A stretch of DNA of 64,000 bases from positions 28,146,128 through 28,210,127 of the forward strand of contig OZ025206.1 of the NCBI GenBank assembly GCA_964019055.1, given 5' to 3'. Under the pieces are notes generated by a model. The model had not been told where the DNA came from. It ran no database searches and worked only from the letters and a program-made list of their open reading frames with translations. This document shows, one piece after another, positions 45,260-56,260 of the stretch (its first letter is position 1; each line of letters starts with the position of its first letter). The position numbers and the translations under genes were made by a program. The DNA comes from Anthopleura xanthogrammica. Lineage: Eukaryota; Cnidaria; Anthozoa; Actiniaria; Actiniidae.

Positions 45260-48200
45260 ACGAAAGAAAGAATGAAAAAAAGAAAGAGAGAAAGAAAGAA
45301 TGAAAGAAAGAATGAAAAAAAGAAAGAAAGAAAAGAAAGAAAGGAAGGAAAAAAGAAAGAAAGGAAGGAAGAAAAGAAAGAAAGAAAGCAAGAAGGGAAG
45401 AAAGAAAGAAAGGAGCAACGAAAAAAAGAAAGAAATGAAGAATACAAAGGAAGGAAGGAAGGAAGGAAGGAAAGAGGGAAAGAATAAAAGAGGGGAAAGA
45501 AGGAAAGAAGGAAGAGAGAATATGAAAAGAAATACGAAAAATAACTGACTCACCACAACAGCATGGCATTTATTTACAAATTTGAAATACTTACGTATCC
45601 GAGACGACGCATTCTTGACTTGTGTTTTGCATATTGATAAATAGAGAATATACCAGGAATCGCAAGACTCAAAACAGAACCACCAATACCAGTGACTTTT
45701 TGTAAAGTAGTTTGATAAAGTTGGTCAACTTCGACGAATGTAATTCTTTCTAGAGTCTTATTTTTTTCTTTAATAAGATTCTGTTAAATTGAAGAAATAG
45801 CATAAACTAGGGTACAGCTTACTCACAGATCCCAACAAACAAGGGTATACCTGAATCGTGTAATTTGCCTCAATCATTCCAGCTTTAACATCTGGGCTGA
45901 TTTCTTGGATAAGTTGTTCTTGGAAAGTGTCTATCCTGTTTAGTTCGATAAGAAGATCAGAGAAGCGATCAACTGTTGCTGCGATCCACTTTTGTGCTTT
46001 GCGCGCTGTCAGAAAAAAAATTGAAAAGCTGTAGTTCACAAAGAACAATTTATATGTACTGAGAACTTGAACCGAGTATAGCAGAACAATGTCTTGCCCA
46101 AACAGACCGGCCACACTTAAAGTGCATACTATTTCTAAAAAACGTCGGTCAGAGATCTAAAATCTGAAATCTGAGACCGAGGTCATTGCTCAAAGGTAGT
46201 GGCATAGGGCCGAAATCGATTTTCGTAAAATTCTCGGGAACCAAGTAAATTTTTTCAAAACCAAAAACCCCAGGATTTATTTCATGCGAAGGGCTATCAA
46301 TAAACAAAAAATGAGCGAAATCCATTTTTTTGACTTGTGCCGCGAAAAGTCGATTTTGGTCGATTTGTACAGACAGTCCCTCTTAAATATAACATCCGAG
46401 AATCGGGTTGGTAAAACTCAAATGAAGTCAGGACATCCCATCGGTTTGATTTTAGCTTGGATCGCGTAGAAATTCTAATATTGGCCATGGTCATAATACA
46501 GCTTTAAATAGCTGAGTCAAAGCACGAGTAGTTAATCAAAGTTAGCCATTTGCCGTGAGCAATGAAAATTCTTCAGAATTCCTGGTTCGATTGCAGTTAT
46601 CCTTGTTTACGAATAAACTAAAAATTCTGACTCGGCTCACTCATGAATTACAGCAGTCAACGAAATAGAATATGCGTAGACATTAATATATGTCACGTGA
46701 TAAGCTAGCTCCGCCCTCTCTTAATTAGTTGGCAATGTAATGACATTGATTGACAGCTGACACATGCTAATTGATCGGACTATAAACAAGAACCTTGTAG
46801 CAGATGCCCGCTTAGGCCTCTTGGGTAAAGTTTTGAAGACCCCTGGGAACTATTGCGGAACTTTGCCATTTTGTCGCGAAGGAATCAGAAAAAACAAAAA
46901 AAACAAAACAAAAAAACAAAGGCATTTTACGACTGGGCTACCGCAGGTAACCCAGTAAAAGAACAAAGGAAGGTATTCTACGACTTGGCTACCACAGGTA
47001 ACCCGGTAAAAAACAAACGCATTTTACAACTGGTTTGCCACAGGTAACCCAGTAATGACTGAAAGTTGATGAATTTTAAAGTCCATGAATTTTTAGATCG
47101 TGAATTGGAGGACTTCGTATGAAAAGTTCAAGTCCTGGTCAAAATTTGAAAGCTCATCTGATTTGACTCAAAACCTCAAGATATTTTTTTCAAATATTTG
47201 TCAAAATTTGAAAAGACAAAGCTATATTGTTTTTTGAGGGGATAAAGTTAGGCCTTAAATTTTAGTGTCACAAAGGCCGATTACAATCGAAAACCGAGGA
47301 GGGTTGGGCTATCTCAGTAGGGAAAAGCTTAATGAAATTTTCAATGGTCTTTCAGATGGTCTTTCATTGCTGAAAATGTGATGGAAATCAGCCGACCCCG
47401 ATTCGCCATCTCTGCCCGGTTTTCTCTTAAAATAACTTAAATTAAACTATTAATTCAGCTTTGTTTCGCTTAATGGATTATGCTTTTCTCGAAAATGAAC
47501 CATGATGCGAATGATATTTTTCTGTTGCAACAGTAAAGGACAATAAGTGTTTTACAAACCTTCCAGTTGTAATTTGTCTGCGACAGTACCTAATCTCCCA
47601 ACTTCCGTGTTTGCATCTGCGAATTTTGGTGCATATGAACATTCTTTTGAGTCTGCCGGACCACAACACCCATCGACTGCCTTTTGTATAGATTGTGCTA
47701 TTGTTGCTCCAGTCAAGATGAAGTTAAAGCCGGTGGTAAATATTTGGACGCCTTTAAAAAATGCCTTTATCCAACCTAGAAAAATAAAAAGATTGAAAAC
47801 AGTCATTCCTTTCAAGTACATTTTCAAGAGTCAGTTTAACACTTGAACGTGCAGCATAGACATCATGAAAATTACAGAATCTTGCAGCACTTCGGAATGC
47901 AACTCAATATGACGGACACAATCTTGATAATTTTGTTTTTCTCTCCAAATTGAGCTGCTATGACGTCACATGAAAGGGTTTTGTACACCTCAGGTTTGAA
48001 AAGGTTTGTATTGCAGGGTATTGTTTCGTTCTAAGTTCTTTATTCTTGGCTATCGTTTTATTGCGTTCACGCCTCAGGTGACGTGCAACACCAAGAAAAT
48101 ACAGTGCCAAAAAGATCTATTCTCCGAGCAAGAGAAGAAGGTGATTGATAATATAATTATATGAGAAGTCCAGACGCGCAGATTACAAAGCAGTTCCATG

Positions 48201-49561
48201 TAGAACAAATCATGATTACTTTTCTTTCCTCCGCCCTCTTCTTTCAGTGATTGACGATGAAGCTGGTCCATAATGGGGTGAGATATTTTTGCTAGAATGA
48301 CAATAGTTAACCATTAGTATCACTATTTATTATATGAAATAGAGTGAGATATTGAGTGACAACAAAATGATAAAATTGATATCCCCACTCCCACTAGCCT
48401 CCTACGCAGACGCTCTTAGGGTCGTCACACAGAAACGTTGCGTGACGACCTGACGACCCTAAGAACAGCTGCAAAGGAAGCTACACTCCCACCAGTGGCC
48501 AGTGGGGATACGATTTATATTAACACTGGTGGTGTCAAATTTCGACTTTATGCTCAGCAAGTCTCAAATTCCCCATTATTTTTCATTGAAGATTTCATAT
48601 AATAAACAGAACATTACATGGCTGCTTGGAGATACGAATTTTATCTTCTCGTGCTCTTTTGGAAAGTTTCATTGCTATGAATTGAATTCAAGTGAAGCTA
48701 TTTGGAATCAAAATGACAGAGATTTGTATGTGTTCAGTGAACTGTTTCTTGCTAGCTTCGTTGTTGTGTTTTTTCACGTTTTTAAAATTAGCTAAAATTT
48801 TCATAACTTCTTAAGAATATCATATTTTTGCCTCAAACTCTCTAACTTTGTTGATGTCATTCTAATCTATAATTTTAAAGTAGCGGTCAACTAAAATATG
48901 AATTTTAAAAATTATGATGATGAAGTGAATTCAATAGAATTCACAATAAAACTAGTCGACAAACCCGTGAAACTTGTACTTGAAAAAAATGTTCTTACAT
49001 TGTGGCTTTTTTGGCAGAGCGTGAGTTTTAAAGACAAGCTTTGATTTCTGGTTTTGCGAAGAGCGAACCTCTCAGCCAGAGATATCAAAAAAGCACCACA
49101 CTAACACTTGCTCTTGTGATTTACGGGCTTTAGTTGGCTGGAGAGTAAACATCCTGAGACACTTTTGTGGCACAGGCGGGGGACTGGTTAGACTATTATA
49201 ATATAGATTAATATAAGACAATTACCATAAAAAAATATATATATAAAATACTAACTATCTTACTACCGTCAAACTCTAATAAATAACTAATTGAAATTGA
49301 ATAAATATATAAATATATAACAAGATGTTTCCTACATCGGGCTTCTTTAGATTCCTTGTCCATTTTTTCACATTTCTCAAGTTCTGTGTCTGAGTAATTT
49401 TCAACATCATCGGATTTGTCAGCGGTTGGTTCAATGTCTTTTTTCTTCTCGCCGTGATGATCTTGAAGCTGGTTGTTCAGGTTTCTTGCACGCGTGAACT
49501 CTTCACCAATCAGCAAAAGACAGATGAAAAATGCAACGCGATATTTGTGTCGAGGCGTCAT
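38038..49561 (-). CDS. P3: complete nine-exon gene, paralog of P2 (whole span)
   Basis: Exons 49561-49336, 47775-47560, 46005-45851, 45780-45595, 45112-44875, 42436-42285, 41811-41600, 39990-39445 and 38098-38038 give 1992 nt (663 aa plus stop), with the same phases and intron positions as P2. Domain order by residue: signal peptide about 1-25; acidic linker to 75; Cys at the exon 1/2 junction; hydrophobic segment about 82-105; CC...C near 110-125; second hydrophobic segment about 230-247; basic patch about 290-325; third hydrophobic segment about 327-348; Cys-rich domain 463-663. No frameshift or stop was seen, so the copy looks functional. Unrecognised family. Secretion is inferred from the signal peptide. 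A type I or multi-pass membrane protein, or a membrane-active secreted protein, would also fit the hydrophobic segments. Confidence 0.82.
38099..39444 (-). other. P3 intron 8
   Basis: Counterpart of P2 intron 8, with the SINE at 38932 and an extra about 90-bp stretch (38784-38875) not in P2. Confidence 0.7.
38932..39147 (+). mobile_element. tRNA-derived SINE in P3 intron 8
   Basis: Orthologous copy of 13085-13300. The B box reads GTTGGAGTCC (C to G at 38986), which should weaken Pol III transcription. Confidence 0.7.
39445..39990 (-). CDS. P3 exon 8, Cys-rich domain
   Basis: 546 nt, phase 2 to 2, acceptor ctctctcttttccttag, donor GAAAA|GTAAGT. Seven cysteines at the same places as P2. Only a handful of residue differences from P2, so this domain is far more constrained than exons 2-5. 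Confidence 0.88.
40355..40810 (+). pseudogene. LINE (CR1/L2-like) RT 3' remnant in P3 intron 7
   Basis: Counterpart of 14500-14960 with the same frame breaks. Confidence 0.75.
41600..41811 (-). CDS. P3 exon 7
   Basis: 212 nt, phase 0 to 2. Two codons longer than in P2 (GAAKKSAE against DVESKE region). Confidence 0.82.
42285..42436 (-). CDS. P3 exon 6
   Basis: 152 nt, phase 1 to 0, almost identical to the P2 exon. Two cysteines (QDCKK, IKCAY). Confidence 0.82.
42588..42660 (+). repeat. Hairpin of retroelement 3'-end type, P3 copy
   Basis: Counterpart of 17030-17100. Confidence 0.35.
43479..43593. repeat. Foldback element
   Basis: gaattattgacattcaaaa at the left pairs with ttttgaatgtcaataactc at the right; inner stem tacaaagaatgtatggt / accatacattctttgta with a tiny loop. 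Confidence 0.75.
43826..44575 (+). mobile_element. Truncated copy of the AGCGGAGCTCC family in P3 intron 5
   Basis: Starts near gagggccagcgagcctcatgcg and ends ...gcctaaatttatata, corresponding to 61625-62340. Confidence 0.65.
44690..44810 (-). repeat. tRNA-SINE fragment in P3 intron 5
   Basis: Counterpart of 24290-24425. Confidence 0.6.
44875..45112 (-). CDS. P3 exon 5
   Basis: 238 nt, phase 0 to 1. Acceptor aaaaaag|ATT at the aligned position of the P2 acceptor, donor GGCAG|GTAAGA. Ser cluster, basic patch (FKRNFRRVKKLAK) and hydrophobic FVGPLLTVANLAMA. Confidence 0.77.
45155..45525 (+). repeat. Polypurine (GAAA/GGAA)n tract in P3 intron 4
   Basis: Counterpart of 24777-25085, differing in length and unit order. 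Confidence 0.9.
45595..45780 (-). CDS. P3 exon 4
   Basis: 186 nt, phase 0 both ends, 70-bp upstream intron. Carries a sequon (NKT) near the start, GIGGSVLSLAIPGIFSIY and a basic tail. Confidence 0.85.
45851..46005 (-). CDS. P3 exon 3
   Basis: 155 nt, acceptor aattttttttctgacag, donor ATTCAG|GTATAC. Helical, ends in NYTIQ with a possible N-glycosylation sequon (NYT) that P2 lacks (ND at that place). Confidence 0.85.
46006..47559 (-). other. P3 intron 2
   Basis: Contains a reverse-oriented relative of 3570-3720 (about 46205-46375) and a three-unit minisatellite (46900-47055). No coding signal. Confidence 0.6.
46900..47055 (+). repeat. Three-unit minisatellite of about 50 bp
   Basis: Repeats of aacaaagg.attttacgact.g.taccacaggtaaccc.gtaaaa. 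Confidence 0.75.
47560..47775 (-). CDS. P3 exon 2
   Basis: 216 nt, same acceptor and donor as in P2. Identical in protein to P1 exon 2. Hydrophobic IFTTGFNFILTGATIAQSI segment, then DGCCGPADSKECSY. Confidence 0.85.
47776..49335 (-). other. P3 intron 1
   Basis: Near-identical to P1 intron 1, with the foldback at 48378. Nothing coding seen. Confidence 0.7.
48378..48507. repeat. Foldback element in P3 intron 1
   Basis: Same element as 1097-1226. Confidence 0.5.
49336..49561 (-). CDS. P3 exon 1, signal peptide and acidic linker
   Basis: 226 nt, phase 1 donor GAT|GTAGGA. The protein is identical to P1 exon 1. Hydrophobic core VAFFICLLLIG, then an N-terminal linker rich in acidic and lysine residues. 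Confidence 0.8.
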
Positions 49562-49690
49562 TCTGAAAGAGACGAAAAAGTGATCCAACACTTGCATGGA
49601 TTGTAAAAAAGTACTTCACTCAAAATGAAATTTGTTCTTGAATCTCTTTCATGTAGATCGTTCTTAATTATCAAGAAGAAACTTTAAAGT

Positions 49691-50049
49691 GCCTATTGAG
49701 GTTTTTCACTGTGACGTCACGTAATCAAAAATATATATATATATGTTTAACCAGGTTCCGGCGAGCGGAGCATCATACTTAAGAAAAAATGGTAACCCAT
49801 CGAGTTGACTTTTCATGGCTTGATTACGTTCTGGGTTCTGGTAAAGAAGTGGTCACATTGTAACCGGCGTTATGCCGCGTCACACAATTGTCACGTTTTT
49901 AGCACTATATATACTATTTATTGGAGCTCCGCCTTCAGGCAGTGCCTAAATCTATATAATATCTGTATGACAACTTTGAATATCAACTCCATTTTCAGAT
50001 TAAAGAAATTACTCTACATTGTGATGTCACATGAATAACCTCAATAGGC
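49691..50049. mobile_element. Same promoter-proximal TIR element, P3 copy
   Basis: Near-identical to the P1 copy, with the same internally deleted nested element. Confidence 0.6.
49712..49719. promoter_or_regulatory. CRE-like palindrome TGACGTCA upstream of P3
   Basis: Same site and spacing as in P1 and P2. Confidence 0.4.
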
Positions 50050-50141
50050 CTTTTTTTCAATACTTTCAGTACTGAATCTAAATGAACTAAGGAAGTAGTT
50101 TGAATGGTAAAATAATTCTTGATTTGAGTTTTGCGTCTTTA

Positions 50142-50787
50142 AGGTGCCTGACTATTTTTGAACCGTTCAGTTTGAGCCCACGATGTGCGCGCGCACAAAA
50201 AACGCTTATAACCGCATGACAACCTTCAAATTTTTATTGAGGAACCATACACGTTTTGAACTTCAACAGGGCAAAAACCCCGAATTTTGCACGGGACTCT
50301 ATATTTTTCTTTGAATTTCCTAAAACAACAGGTAAAAATCAATCTTTTGAGAAGGTTTGAAAAAAACGTAATTATCAGAACTCATAAAAAAAGCGTTTTC
50401 AGTGTTCTTGTTGTCCGATCCTCATTTGAGCACGATTTTCGGTTCATTTAGCTTACAAAATGCTGAATTTTGAACTTATTTTTAAATCTTACTTCAAATA
50501 TTTTTAGTTAGTCTTTTAAAACAATGTTTAAAGTATATGTCCTGAGAAAATTGCTTCCAGAGCTTCTTTAATTTGTGAGTTATGAATTTTTTTTTGGAAA
50601 AGCGTGATTTCCGCCATTTTTCTTTCGAAAACTTGTCAAGTTGGTCATATTCAAAATTCGTTATCTCGTAAACGAGCTCGGGACACCCCATTTTTCTTTT
50701 CATTTTTGGAATCAGCGTTAAATTCTGTGTAAAATATCTTTCTAATAACATTTTGTAATTATTCCTTGCTAAAATAGTCAGTCACCT
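50142..50787. mobile_element. Same 646-bp TIR element in the P3 spacer
   Basis: Identical position and ends to 2862-3507. An 85-aa minus-strand ORF inside it is Lys-rich and of unknown meaning. Confidence 0.6.
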
Positions 50788-52368
50788 GAAGTTATGAAGG
50801 TTTATACTTCCAATATGATTATAACGGCAGTGACAGCATTTAAGAGCGACTTTCTGTAAAAATCGATCAAACATTGGCACAAGTAAAAAAATCAATTTTG
50901 CTCATATTTTGCTTATTGATAGCCCTTAGCATGAAACATTTTACGTGGTTTTCGAGAAATTTACAAAAATCGATTTTGGCCCTACGCATCGGAAAAATGA
51001 CCGCCGAGATCACGGAATTTAGTGTAAAAATAAGCGCATCGTACAGCTAAATCACTTATCTATATTTTTGTTCGGCATTTTTTATCGAAATAATAGATAT
51101 TTCTCTTCCTTTTGGATGTATTTATTTTAGAATATTTGTCGTTTTAAGATCCAAAAAATATTATCTACGCAGCTCATTATTTCCAAAGTTCACAAATGCA
51201 AATTGTGGCCTCGTAAAATCGGCGTAAAAAAATTATGTGCTCTTATTCCAAATCATAAAAACCCAAGAGCTATCACTAAACAAAATATGAACGAAATAAA
51301 TATTTTGACTCGCTCTTAAGACATTTGAGTGTATTTGTTGTAACTAGCTGGTAGTAATATACTAAACACTGGCCATTTTGAGAAAAGAAAATCAAAATAA
51401 CCTTTATATATGTAAACCATGATTAAAATAATGATTCTTTGTCCGTGCCAAGGGCTAGGTCATTACAAGACGGAAAGGAAGTATGGAAATACTCCTAAAG
51501 ACTAATAATTGAGGTGTTTTTGAAAATGACTTTGTCGTCCGCAGGTAACACTGAATATTTCAACATCAACATTCGACGTCTTCTTGAAAAAAAATACTCA
51601 GTAAAAGAAATTAAAAAAACTAGTCATTCGAGCAATTCTTGCCACTTGGAATGACTTATCTCCAATCGCTTACATGATAACATAAAAAGAAATGAATACG
51701 TTTTGACAAAGAAAATAGGAACATGATAGGAACGTCGATCTTCTCATAAACCAAACCATTGGAAAAAGTGCATAAAAAGGCGGTCTTCTTTGATGTCATT
51801 CAGTTAGGCTCATGAGAAGATTGACGTTTGATCTGAACCTAAGTACTGCGAATATATGATGTCAATATCAGATATGTATATATAGAATGATGAAACTTAA
51901 GTGAACTGATTATGGAAGAACACAAAGACTAAAGCTTTCCTCACCTGAACCCTCCTAGGTACCTTGGAAGACTGCAGACTGGTGTTATATTTTTCCTGGT
52001 GGTTTCATCAAGAATTTTTAAACGTAATCGTCAGGTGACTCATTGCATTCCTGTCACCAGAAATTAAGTCGTCAAAGCCAACACAAATCAACAGGTATGC
52101 GATGGGAGAAATCTGGTCAAATTGCTGACTAGCCATCCTTGAAGCCATCCAATTCGATCTAGAGATATTCTCGATAGGGCTAATCCCTAATATCTCCTTT
52201 CGCACTATGATATCGATGATGCGAATGTGTGTGTGTGTGTGTGAAGTTGACGTTGCTCTTCGTCCCAGAACTTAGTACATATTGTTTTTTAGTGCGTTTA
52301 TTTTATTAACAAGCAACCATGCCAGCATTGTTAAAATGTTTTCTGGTGGTAAGAACCTCATTAGTTTA
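50788..52368. other. P3 upstream spacer
   Basis: Near-identical to the P1 spacer up to about 52200, then shortened relative to P1 and P2 before the TIR element at 52369. Confidence 0.6.
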
Positions 52369-53236
52369 CATTGCCAGAAATATGGGACATGAGCCTGCTC
52401 ATACATGCGCAATGATGCGTTTCAGCTTACAAAATAGCCGCCGAGTCTTATAGGAAATGTATGGGGAATATAGAGCTTCCTCTATTTACGGCGAATAGGG
52501 TTTTATTTCCTCTAAGCTCCACATCGCGACAAACAACCCACCCTACAAGCTACTAAATAAGCGTAAAATGATCATTGAATCATGCGACATATTGGTTCCC
52601 GGACTACTTGCTTTCGAAAGGCTTCGAAAGTTCTAGATTCCATACATCGTCTATAAATCTGGCCACACTTGACCCCAAAATCGTCTTATTTGAGCTCAAA
52701 AAAATTTAAAATTAAAAGAGCTCCACCTCGATATCACCAAACGAGTGTTTAATAAATCCAAAACCGCTCAAAATAGACAGCATGCCTTCAGAATGTAGGT
52801 TCCCAAGAAGCTTGAAGTTAGGTTAAATTTTAAGCGATTCGACGCGTTGTTAGCTCGTAGTTTTCAGTTAAAAATGACAAGAAACCACAGAGAACTGCTC
52901 CAAACAGCTTCAAAACCCCCTAAATATCGCCATTTTGTTTTTACAAGCTCCTATTGACTGCTGAGATACAATAAGGAAGCTTAAAGTAACGATTTACGTT
53001 TGAAACTTGTTTCTTGTCCTTCATGGGCTTCCTGTGGTGAGGCTTATCAACAGAAAAATAATAGTTGTTCTTTTGATTGTCAAGTAACTATTTTTTGGTA
53101 AGAATTGTTTTACTAACATCATCGTTAAATATAAATATGTGCTTGGAAACCATGTAGTTATATTTTTCCTCTAGAAAACCACTTCATTTTCATTCATGCG
53201 TAACACCGCTGACAATGTCCAATATTTCTGGCAATG
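52369..53236. mobile_element. 868-bp TIR element in the P3 spacer
   Basis: Inverted ends CATTGCCAGAAATATGGGAC (left) and the complement of CATTGCCAGAAATATTGGAC (right). The P1/P2 spacers read agtttacctgcc without it (empty site). At most a 1-bp target duplication. No transposase frame. Confidence 0.7.
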
Positions 53237-53554
53237 ACCTGCCTTTTGACGTTTAAAACTTTTTAATTAAACAACCAGAAATATATGACATCAGTCATTC
53301 ATCTGAGATAGGAAAAGATGAAAGATAAAAGTACGCTTTTTAAATGAAGAACAATTTGCTGGGTTATAATAGCATACAATAATTCCTTACCCTTCATTCT
53401 GACCAATAAAATTAACAAAATAAAGCGTTTGAATGTTTCCTTTCTTTGGCAATCGTTCGGACTAGAAAACGACATACTGTTTCTGTAAAATTCATACAAA
53501 AACATGCAGCACTGCGAAGTAACAAGACTAATTTATCGAATTACAGAATTAATA

Positions 53555-54030
53555 TGAAATTTGCTGGGTAAAATTTAAAGAATACACTAACCCTGAAATC
53601 CTTATTTTAAGGGTTTGTCCAATTAAATTAAGTTTTGATGTTTCCTTTTTGGCGATCAAATGCTGCAAAACTTCTTCGTCCTCGTAAATAGCGAAGTACG
53701 GTATGTCTTTCTTCCGGTCTGCGAAGTTTAGTGAATTTCCAACCATTTTTATTACGTAAAACTCCATCAAATATCGACATGTTTGGTATCAAAATTTCGC
53801 TTGAAAACACTGCTTTCTAGTCTCGCTAAGAACTCTGGGATTAGCTGCAATGCAGTAAAGATGGTCAGTGGTTTCTATTTTTACAGCTTTACTTCCGGTG
53901 CTTTTTGGCGCAAAAGCGCGCGAAAGTCAAATTATACAGTTTCTAGAAGTGAAGGAAAAATGTCCGATCTATTACAAAAATACGACCTGCAATTTCAGGG
54001 CTATGTATTCTTACCCAGCAAATAGAATCG
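53555..54030. mobile_element. TIR-bounded segment with short opposing ORFs
   Basis: Left atttgctgggtaaaatttaaagaatac...ccctgaaat pairs with atttcagggctatgtattcttacccagcaaat on the right. Inside are a 73-aa minus frame (53549-53770) and a short plus frame (MSDLLQKYDLQ) that I do not recognise. Specific to the P3 spacer. Confidence 0.45.
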
Positions 54031-54349
54031 CCATTTTGTAATTCAATTGGGGATAACCGCTGCCTCATTGCGGGCTCAGTGACGGGAATAGTTGGCCATG
54101 ACCAAAAAAGCCCAAAAGGGTTGATGTCTGCAGTTTTATTCAGAGCCAGACTACACTACGTCTGTTTTTCTTTTTAATAGAAATCTCTAAGAAAGAAACT
54201 TTTTGAATTTGCCTATTGAAATTGTCTGGTTAAACATCAAAGATTTTTGAATATTTACTGTAGAGTAAAAAAGGTAAAGCCAATATTTTACTTCGAAACG
54301 CGGGGAGTGGTTGCCCAATTCTCCCGAGCCAGGGGCTCATGTTTAAAGC

Positions 54350-54480
54350 GTTCAAAGGTGCACCCTTTACCCCCTCAAACTATCAGTGCTCCTTATTACG
54401 GGTATTTAAAGCTAAAGCTACACAGAACAGAGAGAAGTCAAACAGACGTGGAAATCCTGAGGATCGAACCATAGAACCAT
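54350..54480 (-). repeat. tRNA-SINE fragment
   Basis: Minus strand contains GGTTCGATCCTCAGGATTTCC, matching the SINE at 57879-58101. Confidence 0.6.
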
Positions 54481-54499
54481 AGACACTCATAACCGTAAT

Positions 54500-54703
54500 A
54501 CTCGTTTTAGTAAGCTTAATTTTAATGGTCCTATTTTCAAGAAAATGACTGAGGGAGGTCGGACTTACTCTGTAAGATCAATCAAAAACTGGAACTCCCT
54601 AGATAAGAGTTTAAAGGAATCTTGTAGTTGTAAATCTTTTAAAAAGCGTCTTTTTAACATGATGATCGAGAAACAGAAATCTGAATTAAGATTTAGCAAC
54701 TGA
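54500..54703 (+). pseudogene. LINE ORF2 C-terminal fragment
   Basis: In-frame piece ending in a stop: TEGGRTYSVRSIKNWNSLDK then SFKKRLF, the R.YS.RS...WN.L pattern of non-LTR RT tails. Its 3' UTR runs to the AATAAA and (TATTG)n at about 55437-55463, interrupted by AT-rich foldback DNA. Confidence 0.7.
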
Positions 54704-54828
54704 ATAATTTAATAGCTCAATTAGTTTATCTTATCTTATAAAGTCTAGTAATCTGATTTATGCCCTTATGGTAGGTATATTTATTTATTTACGATTTTGT
54801 CCTTTCATTCTCTGATCTTTATAATATA

Positions 54829-54884
<56 letters not shown>

Positions 54885-55093
54885 CGATATGCAGAAATTA
54901 TGGTCCTCTTGATATATATACAAGTATATCAAAAGTATTTCAGAAATTATGGGATATCATCGCTGATATTTTTTTCGAGTTGCCTATCACTAGGGCTTTC
55001 TGAAAAAAATATCAGCGATGATATCCCATAATTTCTAATATGCTTTTGATATACTTGTATATATATCAAGAGGATCATAATTTCTGCATATCG

Positions 55094-55143
<50 letters not shown>
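54829..55143. repeat. AT arrays flanking a long near-perfect foldback
   Basis: (AT)n at 54829-54880 and 55095-55143 surround 54881-55101, where cagcgatatgcagaaattatg... is mirrored by its complement over about 95 bp per arm. TA-CAG ends suggest a mariner-type MITE. Related sequence occurs in P2/P3 intron 8 (about 12430-12545). Confidence 0.7.
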
Positions 55144-55147
<4 letters not shown>

Positions 55148-55226
55148 GACTGTCTGAAGATCGCGTAAGCGTGAAACTCTGAGTAACAGCAAAAATGTAT
55201 TGAGCACTTTACCGTCAGAATAGACA

Positions 55227-55231
55227 CATCC

Positions 55232-55306
<75 letters not shown>
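55227..55306. repeat. AT microsatellite
   Basis: Pure AT run. Confidence 0.95.
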
Positions 55307-55309
<3 letters not shown>

Positions 55310-55463
55310 AATACATAAATAATTGTTTTATACATATGTACATATTTTTAGATAATTTTAGTAACTTAAGTATTTAGATAGTTCGAGGGCCACTGGTTTG
55401 TCAGTTTCTATTGTACTGTAATGTGTTATCCTATATAAATAAAGTTTATTGTATTGTATTGTA

Positions 55464-55520
55464 CCTCTAGCTCCGAAGGCCGCGCACTAACCAACTGAGC
55501 TACGCCTGCTCCTGATAACC
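55464..55520 (-). repeat. tRNA-SINE head fragment
   Basis: Minus strand caggagcaggcgtagctcag then ttggttagtgcgcggccttc: tRNA-like head with A box only. Confidence 0.6.
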
Positions 55521-55642
55521 TGAGTAACCTGCTTAGTTGTTGTGTCACCATAAGATAGTGATAGTGATAAAGATAGAAAACAACGTCTTATTTTTAGGGG
55601 AAATGTCTTGAAATGACATGACATGATGTAAATAAGGGAACA

Positions 55643-55766
55643 ATTCAAGGTAGTGTGAATGGGCCTTATCTGTATAATCTTTTTATTAATGATCTCAATA
55701 TCGATAGCAATGCTATGACACACTTATCAAGTATGCAGATGATGCTACAATGCAAGTCAATATGTA
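55643..55766 (+). pseudogene. LINE reverse-transcriptase fragment with frameshifted YADD box
   Basis: Reads [19 protein letters not shown], then in another frame [12 protein letters not shown]. The QGS..GP..F..FINDL and YADD motifs are RT domains 4-5 of non-LTR elements. Confidence 0.7.
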
Positions 55767-55788
55767 ATATTTCAAAAACGAGTACGAG

Positions 55789-55917
55789 TGTTTCATTAGG
55801 GTTTCTAAACACGAGAAAACATTTGAAAGCACGAGGACGCAGGCCGAGTGCTTTTATTGTTTTCGAGTGTTTGGAAAACCCTAATGAAACACGAAGCACG
55901 AGTTTTTGGAATGACTT
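55789..55917. repeat. Foldback element with CCGAGTGC apex
   Basis: gtgtttcattagggtttctaaacacgag pairs with ctcg(agtgtttggaa)aaccctaatgaaacac; apex gcacgaggacgcaggccgagtgc. Confidence 0.7.
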
Positions 55918-56184
55918 CTCAATCGAGAAAATAATTCATTATGCAGGAATGCAGATAGTTCTTTATACTATAGTACGTCATTCATTATGTTGCCTTGGAT
56001 TATGAGAGTTCTTTTGAATTCCTCCTTTAGTTGATTTCGAAATACTGTAAGGCTCATAAGGAGTGTTACGGAGTGCTCACTGGAGTGAAGCAGTTGTGTT
56101 CTCTTAAGTGTAATTTCTGATCAACATTTGCAGAGTATTTGGTGGCGTGGGAATAAAAATTTTGTTCAACACTAGTTTGCAAAC

Positions 56185-56260
56185 GAATTCACCAATAGCT
56201 CAGCTGGTTTAACGAGGGACTTCAACTTCAAGGGTCGCAGTTTCGAGACTCGGTAACGTC
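56185..56260 (+). repeat. tRNA-like SINE fragment
   Basis: aatagctcagctggtttaac (A-box like) and cagtttcgagactcgg (B-box like) at tRNA spacing. No full cloverleaf, so a SINE or pseudo-tRNA. Confidence 0.45.
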
